From Butyrivibrio sp. (GTDB lineage: Bacteria > Bacillota > Clostridia > Lachnospirales > Lachnospiraceae), in NCBI GenBank assembly GCA_017535785.1, contig JAFXTN010000012.1, forward strand, positions 1-49,102: a stretch of 49,102 bases of DNA, read 5' to 3'. Below the pieces are notes generated by a model, which had not been told where the DNA came from, made no database searches, and saw nothing but the letters and a program-made list of their open reading frames with translations. Shown here piece after piece: positions 8,698 to 15,184 of the stretch. The position numbers and the translations under genes were made by a program. How positions within the stretch are numbered: position 1 is the first letter of the stretch; each line of letters begins with the position of its first letter.

Positions 8698-8725
8698 CAT
8701 TGTAATTGTTTTATTCGGTATTTGT

Positions 8726-9490
8726 ATGAGTGAAAAGAAAGATCAGAAAAACAAAGGAATATATCAGGCACCGAAGCATGAAGAAGAGCTGAAAAAAGGT
8801 ATCATGGGTCTTAAGATATGTGAGGACTGCGGAGGCCTTTGCACAGAGAGCGTGCCCATTATGGAAGGGCTCCCCGTAAATGCTCAGGTTAGTCTTATGG
8901 AGCATTCTGTGCATGAGACGCTCAAGAAGAACAGCTATCTGTTCAGAGAAGGTGAGCCTGTTGATTCCATATGTATAATCAGAAAAGGCAGAGTAAAGCT
9001 CTGTAGATATGATTCTCTCGGAAGAGAGCAGATCATCACCATTCTTGCAGATCATGATATCATCTGGGAAGGTATGTTCCTGGATGGCAGCATCTATCCG
9101 TATTCTGCGGTATGTCTAACCAATGCTTCGATATGTACTATACACAGGGATGATTTCATCAAAGTAGTTGATAATCCGACTGCGGCAATGAATATAATCA
9201 TTCTTTTGAGTAAAAAACTTCACGACGCCAATGAGCGTAACATGCTGCTTTCTACAAAAGATCCGATGGCTAGACTTGCAGGCTTTTTGATGTACAGAGT
9301 AGACAGAAGTGTGGAAGATGATATAGTATTAAAACTCGATGACATCGCTGCCAGCGTTAACCTTAGAACAGAGACTGTCAGCAGGAAGCTGCGCGAGATG
9401 GAAAAAGAGGGGCTGATAGAGAGACTTGGCCATGCGAGGATCAAGGTGCTTGACAGAGATGCCCTAAGGGATATATATATTTATCAATAA
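8726..9490 (+). CDS. FNR-type transcriptional regulator with [4Fe-4S]-style cysteines
   Basis: Crp/Fnr-family regulator of 254 residues: N-terminal cysteine segment, cyclic-nucleotide-binding-fold sensor (about 48-165) and a C-terminal winged helix. Cys32, Cys35 and Cys39 form C-x2-C-x3-C ahead of the sensor. Cys137 in LTNASICTIH aligns with Cys122 of E. coli FNR, so all four cluster ligands have counterparts. The recognition helix has ETVSR (E216, S219, R220), matching the E. coli FNR residues that read TTGAT. A perfect TTGAT-N4-ATCAA site lies upstream of pflB. It is inferred to be an oxygen- or redox-sensing regulator of the adjacent pfl genes. No clear ribosome binding site precedes ATG 8726; an in-frame ATG at 8804 has a weak one and would keep the cysteines. 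Confidence 0.88.
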   Translation: MSEKKDQKNKGIYQAPKHEEELKKGIMGLKICEDCGGLCTESVPIMEGLPVNAQVSLMEHSVHETLKKNSYLFREGEPVDSICIIRKGRVKLCRYDSLGREQIITILADHDIIWEGMFLDGSIYPYSAVCLTNASICTIHRDDFIKVVDNPTAAMNIIILLSKKLHDANERNMLLSTKDPMARLAGFLMYRVDRSVEDDIVLKLDDIAASVNLRTETVSRKLREMEKEGLIERLGHARIKVLDRDALRDIYIYQ

Positions 9491-9528
9491 GTCTGAAAGT
9501 GATTTTCGATTTCAGACTTATTATTTTC
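9486..9528 (+). terminator. Terminator overlapping the fnr-like stop codon
   Basis: A perfect 13-bp inverted repeat (9486-9498 with 9510-9522) with an 11-base loop is followed by ATTTTC. The left arm includes the TAA stop of the regulator. It should separate transcription of the regulator from pflA. Confidence 0.75.
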
Positions 9529-9547
9529 TACAAGAAACGGAGTAACT

Positions 9548-10279
9548 ATGATTAAAGGCGCAATTCATTCAATAGAGACCTTTGGTTCCGTGGACGGACC
9601 GGGGATCAGATTTATTGTTTTTTTAAAGGGATGCAATCTTAGATGCAAGTATTGTCACAATGCGGATACATGGGATCCCAAGTCTGAGGATATGAGAACT
9701 GCCGATGAGCTTCTCGATTTTGCGGAGAGATACAGAAGCTACTGGGGCGAAGAAGGTGGGATCACAGTAAGCGGAGGTGAGCCGCTGCTTCAGATAGACT
9801 TCCTGATCGAGCTTTTTACAAAGGCCAAAGAGCGCGGCATCAATACCTGTATAGACACGGCGCTTCAGCCTTTTACAAGAGAGGAACCCTTCTTTTCCAA
9901 GTTTAAGAAGCTTGTGGAAGTAACTGATCTGATGCTCGTTGACATCAAGCATATAGACAACGAAGAGCACAAGAAGCTCACAGGACTTCCCAATGAGAAC
10001 ATACTTGACGGAATGCAGTATTTATCTGAGATCGGACAACCTATCTGGATAAGACACGTACTTGTTCCGGACATCACGGATAACGACGAATATCTCAGAA
10101 AAACCAGGGCGTTTATTGAGAATCTTTCTAACGTTAAAAAGATAGAAGTTCTCCCCTACCATTCTTTGGGGCAGCATAAATTCGAGGCTCTCGGGATTCC
10201 ATACCAGTTAGATGGCGTAAAATCGCCATCTAAGGAGCGTGTAGACAACGCAACCCAGATCCTACGCGGGGAAAAGTAA
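9548..10279 (+). CDS. pflA: Pyruvate formate-lyase activating enzyme
   Basis: Radical SAM enzyme that installs the glycyl radical on pyruvate formate-lyase. The cluster motif C-x3-C-x2-C is at Cys29, Cys33 and Cys36 (GCNLRCKYCHN). The GGEP-type SAM motif (TVSGGEPLLQ) follows near residue 76. The first residues IHSIETFGSVDGPGIRF are typical of PflA. At 243 residues it is standard length. GGAG at 9539-9542 precedes the ATG. Its substrate gene pflB follows, but the two are separated by a strong terminator, so they are separate units. A perfect 10-bp palindrome lies inside the coding sequence at 10208-10233. Confidence 0.96.
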   Translation: MIKGAIHSIETFGSVDGPGIRFIVFLKGCNLRCKYCHNADTWDPKSEDMRTADELLDFAERYRSYWGEEGGITVSGGEPLLQIDFLIELFTKAKERGINTCIDTALQPFTREEPFFSKFKKLVEVTDLMLVDIKHIDNEEHKKLTGLPNENILDGMQYLSEIGQPIWIRHVLVPDITDNDEYLRKTRAFIENLSNVKKIEVLPYHSLGQHKFEALGIPYQLDGVKSPSKERVDNATQILRGEK

Positions 10280-10290
10280 ATAGACATTGT

Positions 10291-10323
10291 GAAAAGACAG
10301 CAAAAAAGCGCTGTCTTTTTTTT
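10291..10323 (+). terminator. Intrinsic terminator after pflA
   Basis: A 10-bp stem (10292-10301 with 10310-10319) with an A-rich 8-base loop runs into a T8 tract. It cleanly separates pflA from the pflB promoter. Confidence 0.9.
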
Positions 10324-10341
10324 AACAATATTTTTCAAAAC

Positions 10342-10355
10342 TTGATTCTAATCAA
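10342..10355 (+). promoter_or_regulatory. FNR box upstream of pflB
   Basis: The sequence reads TTGAT, four bases, ATCAA: a perfect match to the FNR consensus palindrome. It lies 26 bases upstream of a TATAAT element and about 90 bases before the pflB start. An FNR-type regulator with the matching ETVSR recognition helix is encoded about 850 bases upstream. Confidence 0.85.
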
Positions 10356-10357
10356 TG

Positions 10358-10386
10358 TTTGGCAAAATCCTTAATGGTAATATAAT
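10358..10386 (+). promoter_or_regulatory. Candidate pflB promoter
   Basis: A perfect TATAAT at 10381-10386 has only a poor -35 (TTTGGC at 10358-10363) at 17 bp. A transcript would start near 10393, placing the FNR box centre (10348.5) near -44. This is close to the class II activator position, consistent with a promoter that depends on FNR. Confidence 0.65.
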
Positions 10387-10444
10387 TCTCGGTCAGTATA
10401 AGTGATAATTATTTAACAATACTGCTTTGAAAGGAGTTTATGAT

Positions 10445-12709
10445 ATGAACGAAGCATGGAGAGGTTTTAAAGGAACCCACTGGCTGGATGATGTTAACGT
10501 AAGAGATTTCATCCAGAACAACTATACACCTTATGATGGAGACGAGAGCTTTTTAGCAGCACCCACAGATGCAACAGATAAGCTTTGGGGCAAGCTTCAG
10601 GAGCTTCAGAAGCAGGAGCGTGAAAAGGGCGGCGTTCTTGAGTGTGAGACAGAGGTTGTTTCAAGTCTTACAGCATACGGCCCCGGATACATTGACGAGT
10701 CTATGAAGGATCTTGAGAAGGTAGTTGGTCTCCAGACAGACAAGCCTCTTAAGAGAGCATTCATGCCTTTCGGTGGAATCAAGATGGCTGAGGAAGCTGC
10801 TGAGACATACGGATACAAGGTTAACGAGAAGTTCCACAAGATCTTCACAGAGTATCACAAGACTCACAACCAGGCAGTATTTGATGCTTACACACCTGAG
10901 ATGAGAGCAGTTAGACACAGCCACATCGTAACAGGACTTCCTGATACATACGGCCGTGGACGTATCGTAGGCGACTACAGAAGAGTAGCTCTTTACGGTA
11001 TCGACTACCTCATCGAGAAGAAGATGGAAGATTATAACAACTGCGGTGACGGAACAATGCTTGATCACATCATCCGTCAGAGAGAAGAGATCTCAGAGCA
11101 GGTTAGAGCTCTTAAGGGAATGAAGGAGATGGCTAAGGTTTACGGCTATGACATCTCAGCTCCCGCTAAGAATGCTAAAGAGGCTGTTCAGTGGCTCTAC
11201 TTCGGTTACCTTGCAGCTATCAAGACTCAGAACGGTGCTGCTATGTCAGTTGGACGTGTATCTACATTCCTTGACATCTACATCGAGAGAGATATTAAAG
11301 AGGGAACACTTACAGAGAGCGAGGCTCAGGAGCTCATCGACCACATGACAATGAAGTTCAGAATGGTTAAGTTCGCTCGTATCCCTTCATACAACAACCT
11401 TTTCTCAGGCGATCCCGTTTGGGCAACACTTGAGGTTGGTGGACTTGGTATGGACGGTCGTCACATGGTTACAAAGAACGACTTCCGTTTCCTCCACACA
11501 CTTGAGAACATGGGACCTTCACCCGAGCCTAACCTTACAGTACTTTACACATCAAAGCTTCCTGAGACATTCAAGAAGTATGCTGCTAAGATCTCAGTTA
11601 CAACATCTTCAATCCAGTACGAGAACGACGATGTTATGCGTCCTATCTGGGGCGATGATTACAGCATCTGCTGCTGCGTATCAGCTACACAGACAGGTAA
11701 AGAGATGCAGTTCTTCGGAGCAAGAGCTAACCTTGCTAAGTGCCTTCTTTACGCTATCAACGGTGGTAAGGATGAGAAGTTCCTTACAAAGGACGGCAAG
11801 CACATGCAGATCGGACCTGAAATGGCTCCTATCACAGGCGACGTTCTTGAGTATGACGAAGTTATGCGTAAGTATGACATCATGATGGATTGGCTTGCAG
11901 GACTCTATGTAAACATCCTCAACCTTATCCAGTACATGCACGACAAGTACTACTACGAAGCAGCTGAGATGGCTCTTATCGATACAAACGTAAGACGTAC
12001 ATTCGCTACAGGTATCGCTGGATTCTCACACGTTGTTGATTCACTTTCAGCTATCAAGTACGCTAAGGTTTCAACTGTTCGTGACGAGTCAGGTCTTGTT
12101 GTAGATTACAAGATCGAGGGAGACTTCCCCAGATACGGTAACGATGATGAGAGAGCAGACGAGATCGCTGTATGGCTCCTTAAGACATTCATGAAGAAGA
12201 TCGAGAAGCACCACACATATCGTGATTCTGAGCCTACAACATCTATCCTTACTATCACATCTAACGTTGTTTATGGTAAGGCTACAGGTGCTACACCTGA
12301 CGGAAGACCTGCATTCGCTTCATTTGCACCCGGAGCATCACCTTCATACGGTGCAGAGAAGGCCGGACTTCTTGCTTCACTTAACTCTGTTGCTAAGATT
12401 CCTTACGAGTACGCTCTTGACGGAATTTCTAACACACAGACAATGAACCCTAACGCTCTTGGCCACGACGACGAAGAGAGATCAAACAAGCTCGTTAACG
12501 TTCTTGACGGATACTTCAACCAGGGTGCTCATCACCTCAACGTTAACGTATTCGGTAAGGAGAAGCTCATCGATGCTATGGAGCATCCTGAGAAGCCTGA
12601 GTACGCTAACTTCACAATCCGTGTATCAGGATACGCTGTTAAGTTCATCAACCTTACTAAGGAACAGCAGCTCGACGTTATCGCTCGTACATGCCACGAG
12701 GCACTTTGA
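10445..12709 (+). CDS. pflB: Formate C-acetyltransferase (pyruvate formate-lyase)
   Basis: Glycyl radical enzyme that converts pyruvate and CoA to acetyl-CoA and formate, central to mixed-acid and butyrate fermentation. The catalytic cysteine pair is Cys410-Cys411, within three consecutive Cys (409-411) followed by [19 protein letters not shown]. The radical glycine is Gly729 in RVSGYAVKF, 25 residues from the C terminus as expected. Start ATG 10445 has AAAGGAG at 10430-10436; an upstream in-frame TTG overlaps that site and is rejected. At 754 residues it is full length. Codon choice is strongly biased, as expected for a very highly expressed gene. It has its own FNR box, promoter and terminator. 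Confidence 0.98.
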   Translation: MNEAWRGFKGTHWLDDVNVRDFIQNNYTPYDGDESFLAAPTDATDKLWGKLQELQKQEREKGGVLECETEVVSSLTAYGPGYIDESMKDLEKVVGLQTDKPLKRAFMPFGGIKMAEEAAETYGYKVNEKFHKIFTEYHKTHNQAVFDAYTPEMRAVRHSHIVTGLPDTYGRGRIVGDYRRVALYGIDYLIEKKMEDYNNCGDGTMLDHIIRQREEISEQVRALKGMKEMAKVYGYDISAPAKNAKEAVQWLYFGYLAAIKTQNGAAMSVGRVSTFLDIYIERDIKEGTLTESEAQELIDHMTMKFRMVKFARIPSYNNLFSGDPVWATLEVGGLGMDGRHMVTKNDFRFLHTLENMGPSPEPNLTVLYTSKLPETFKKYAAKISVTTSSIQYENDDVMRPIWGDDYSICCCVSATQTGKEMQFFGARANLAKCLLYAINGGKDEKFLTKDGKHMQIGPEMAPITGDVLEYDEVMRKYDIMMDWLAGLYVNILNLIQYMHDKYYYEAAEMALIDTNVRRTFATGIAGFSHVVDSLSAIKYAKVSTVRDESGLVVDYKIEGDFPRYGNDDERADEIAVWLLKTFMKKIEKHHTYRDSEPTTSILTITSNVVYGKATGATPDGRPAFASFAPGASPSYGAEKAGLLASLNSVAKIPYEYALDGISNTQTMNPNALGHDDEERSNKLVNVLDGYFNQGAHHLNVNVFGKEKLIDAMEHPEKPEYANFTIRVSGYAVKFINLTKEQQLDVIARTCHEAL

Positions 12710-12740
12710 TAATCGTTCATATTTAATGATATATATAAAG

Positions 12741-12770
12741 AAGACAGTCCTTTTTGGACTGTCTTTTTTT
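12741..12770 (+). terminator. Strong intrinsic terminator after pflB
   Basis: A perfect 10-bp stem (12741-12750 with 12756-12765), loop TTTTT, is followed by more T. It is the end of the pflB transcript. Confidence 0.93.
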
Positions 12771-12899
12771 GCTGTTTTTTGGCGTGTTTTGGCGGTTCAT
12801 TATTTTAGATAAATATAATAAATTAAACTATTTTATTTTGCACTAAACAATGATAGAGTGAAGTCATACACAATTTCTTTTTTTCATATGAGGCTTTTT

Positions 12900-14252
12900 A
12901 TGAACAAAAAATATGTCACTGATATGACTGAGGGAAGTGAACTGCCGCTTCTCATCAAATTCACCATCCCAATGCTCTTGGGAAATCTTTTCCAGCAATT
13001 CTACAATATGGCGGACACCGTTATAGTAGGTCACTATGGGGGAAAGTACGGAATGCCGGCTATAGGAGCTGTCGGTAGCGTGAACTTTCTCTTTTTCTCA
13101 CTTTGTATGGGAATGGGAGCCGGAGTCGGCATTATGATCTCGCAGCATTTCGGCGCGGGAAAAGATGATTATGTTAGGAAGATAGTGGGTAATTCTATTT
13201 ACATCACGCTTGTGGCCGGCATTCTCATGAGTGTTATAAGTGTGGCATTTGCAAAGCCTATCCTTAATATAATGAAGATACCGGAAGAATGTATGCCTGA
13301 TGCGCTTACATATATGAGAGTTGTCTGTGGCGCGACATTTCTTGTTGCCGGATACAATATGATCTCTTCTATATTAAGAGCGCTCGGAGATTCAAGGACT
13401 CCTCTGATCTTCCTTATAACCGCATGTATCATCAATATAATACTTGATCTTATTACGGTTAAATGGCTCGGTATGGGTGTTATGGGAGCGGCACTTTCGA
13501 CTGTGATCTCACAGACGATCGCCATGATAGGATCGATAGTAGTGGGTATCAGGATCAATCCGTATCTTCAAATAGAAAAAAGACATCGCGAAGTCGATAC
13601 GGATATCATAGATAATGCAATAAGACTTGGCGTTCCGCTTGCTCTTCAGAATGCGCTGATCGCTTTCTCATGCGTTGCACTTCAGACTGTAGTAAACAGC
13701 TTTAAGAGCGATGTAATGACGGCGTATACCGCAACAGGAAGGATCGAACAGCTTGTTCAGCAGCCGCTCGGATCACTCGGAACAGCGATCTCTACATTTA
13801 CAGGTCAGAACACGGGCGCTAGAAAGCTCGACAGAGTTAAGAGCGGATGCATTAAAAGTGTTGTACTTGTAGCGGCATTCAGCCTTCTGATGGTAGTTGT
13901 GATGTTTACGCAGGGGGAGAATATAATAAGATTGTTTACACCCAATGAAAATGCCATTGAGATAGGCGCACAGGGACTTAAGATAACGAGTATATTCTAT
14001 TTCTTCCTAGGACTTATCTATGTGTTCAGAGGAACGCTAAACGGCGTAGGAGATGCTGCTTTTGCCCTTATAAACGGAATCCTCGAAGTTGTAGGAAGAC
14101 TGGGCTTTGCAGCGATACTGGTATCCATATCCGGTATAGGAATGTGGGGCTGTTGGTATACCAACGGTCTTACATGGGCCATAACCGGAATAGGATGTGT
14201 TATCAGATATATGAGAGGCGGATGGAGGAAAAAGATCTTTAGCGGAGCGTGA
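12900..14252 (+). CDS. MATE-family multidrug efflux transporter
   Basis: Twelve-helix cation-coupled exporter of the MATE family. The N terminus reads TEGSELPLLIKFTIPMLLGN followed by LFQQFYNMADTVIVG, a hallmark of the Clostridia MATE group. The start chosen is ATG 12900, with GAGG at 12890-12893. In-frame GTG 12858 and ATG 12888 would add residues with no better ribosome site. The protein is 450 residues, normal for the family. The exported compound is unknown. It is convergent with the XRE gene, leaving 2 bases between stop codons and no room for a separate terminator. Confidence 0.9.
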   Translation: MNKKYVTDMTEGSELPLLIKFTIPMLLGNLFQQFYNMADTVIVGHYGGKYGMPAIGAVGSVNFLFFSLCMGMGAGVGIMISQHFGAGKDDYVRKIVGNSIYITLVAGILMSVISVAFAKPILNIMKIPEECMPDALTYMRVVCGATFLVAGYNMISSILRALGDSRTPLIFLITACIINIILDLITVKWLGMGVMGAALSTVISQTIAMIGSIVVGIRINPYLQIEKRHREVDTDIIDNAIRLGVPLALQNALIAFSCVALQTVVNSFKSDVMTAYTATGRIEQLVQQPLGSLGTAISTFTGQNTGARKLDRVKSGCIKSVVLVAAFSLLMVVVMFTQGENIIRLFTPNENAIEIGAQGLKITSIFYFFLGLIYVFRGTLNGVGDAAFALINGILEVVGRLGFAAILVSISGIGMWGCWYTNGLTWAITGIGCVIRYMRGGWRKKIFSGA

Positions 14253-14254
14253 GA

Positions 14255-14761
14255 TTATCCTCGATACTCCTTGAGCTTCTTGGCATTGATCTTTCCTTCG
14301 GAGATCATGTTGGCCATCCAGATCTTAAGGGATTCAACCGTCATATCTATATTGTCGAGTTGCTTTTGTATTTCAACAAAATCTTTGAGCTCATCGTCAG
14401 AAATAACGCCGTCGGCGGTAATCTCGATGAGCTTTGTTTTTTGATTGTCGAGTGAATTGAGAGCGGAAAGCATGCCAAGTACGATCTCGGATAAAGAAGA
14501 GACCTTAACTTCGGGAACAGTATCTTTTCCTATACGACATTCATGCGTGCAGTAGTAGTTGCACAGTTCGGGGCGCTTGTATGCATTGGCCATATCAACG
14601 ACATCTTCGGGATGGACAAGAGTCTTTTCCGTCTCAAGCTTCTCAAGGCGGCTCTCGCTTATGGTGCCTATAAGCTCGCTTGCCTGAGCTCTTGTAAGCC
14701 CGAGTGATTCTCTGCTTTCAAAGTATATATTTTTATTTTCTCTGATGGATTTCTTGCCCAT
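14255..14761 (-). CDS. XRE-type helix-turn-helix protein with Cys motif
   Basis: A 168-residue protein. Residues about 13-60 resemble a Cro/CI-type helix-turn-helix (RESLGLTRAQASELIG, then SRLEKLETEK). A compact Cys segment follows, LCNYYCTHECRIGKD, with three cysteines spaced C-x3-C-x3-C, perhaps a metal site. The C-terminal 80 residues are acidic and helical, likely for dimerisation. It reads as a regulator, but I cannot name a target. AGGAG precedes its ATG at proper distance. It is divergent from the amt leader and a possible, unproven, candidate for the operator seen there. Confidence 0.7.
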   Translation of the reverse strand: MGKKSIRENKNIYFESRESLGLTRAQASELIGTISESRLEKLETEKTLVHPEDVVDMANAYKRPELCNYYCTHECRIGKDTVPEVKVSSLSEIVLGMLSALNSLDNQKTKLIEITADGVISDDELKDFVEIQKQLDNIDMTVESLKIWMANMISEGKINAKKLKEYRG

Positions 14762-14874
14762 TATGATCTCCTAAATAGTATTCTGTTAGATAGTGTCTTC
14801 GTTATTATACAGCAGCGTTGGGGTGAAGGAACAGGGGCTTAAAAAATAAATTGAAAAAAATTTTAAAAACATAC

Positions 14875-14904
14875 TTGACAACGATTGTATACCGAAGTAC
14901 AATC
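14875..14904 (+). promoter_or_regulatory. Sigma-A promoter with embedded dyad operator
   Basis: TTGACA (14875-14880), 17 bases, TACAAT (14898-14903): a near-consensus promoter. A perfect 7-bp inverted repeat GATTGTA-N8-TACAATC (14883-14904) fills the spacer and covers the -10, so a bound protein would block polymerase. It does not fit the Bacillus GlnR consensus. Confidence 0.8.
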
Positions 14905-14922
14905 TTAAACAATAAGGCAAGG

Positions 14923-14963
14923 GCGTCTTAGAGATTACTCTCTAAGGCGCTTTCTGTGTTTTT
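14923..14963 (+). terminator. Promoter-proximal terminator-like hairpin in the amt leader
   Basis: A 12-bp stem (14923-14934 with 14939-14950, one G-U) with loop TTAC is followed by a T-rich tract. It begins about 13 bases after the predicted transcript start, so termination here would give an RNA of only about 50 bases. Confidence 0.65.
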
Positions 14964-15071
14964 GGATACAAATCCGCGGAAGTATACTTTTAATTGTATA
15001 CAAGTATTCATACACCGGGCTTACCTTATGACAAGAACGGTTTTACACCGGCAATAATTATTAAACATGAA

Positions 15072-15135
15072 AGAACGACACAATGGGGTGTCATGCTACT
15101 TGAACGTGTAGCGTGCCTATCGTGTCGTTTTTTAT
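15072..15135 (+). terminator. Second terminator/attenuator in the amt leader
   Basis: Outer arms AACGACAC (15074-15081) and GTGTCGTT (15122-15129) pair perfectly and run into a T tract. An inner hairpin (15092-15099 with 15108-15115) closes the middle. The left arm can instead form GACAC-AATGGG-GTGTC (15077-15092), which excludes the terminator stem. This is the geometry expected of an antiterminator. Confidence 0.7.
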
Positions 15136-15140
15136 TATTT

Positions 15141-15163
15141 CGAAGATTACAAAGTAGTCTTCG
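15141..15163 (+). other. 10-bp hairpin ahead of the amt ribosome site
   Basis: Arms 15141-15150 and 15154-15163 pair with one G-U and a three-base loop AAA. There is no T tract after it. It ends 7 bases before the GGAGG of amt and may shield or expose that site, or stabilise the mRNA 5' end. Confidence 0.5.
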
Positions 15164-15184
15164 GGTCATCGGAGGAAAAATGGT

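Larger units (their letters stand above)
14762..15184 (+). promoter_or_regulatory. Complex regulatory leader of the nitrogen operon
   Basis: This 423-base gap carries no convincing gene. In order it holds a promoter with an operator-like dyad (14875-14904), a first terminator-like hairpin (14923-14963), a TTGTATACAA palindrome (14994-15003), a second terminator with an alternative hairpin (15072-15135), a 10-bp hairpin (15141-15163) and the amt ribosome binding site GGAGG at 15171-15175. The layout suggests attenuation of amt-asnB-glnA-gltBD transcription in addition to control at the promoter. Confidence 0.65.

Noticed and set aside
14883-14904. GlnR/TnrA site in the amt promoter
   Set aside because: The dyad is GATTGTA-N8-TACAATC, which breaks the TGTNA-N7-TNACA consensus.
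15067-15111. 14-codon leader ORF within the amt attenuator
   Set aside because: No ribosome binding site, and no run of Gln, Asn or other informative codons. The frame looks incidental.
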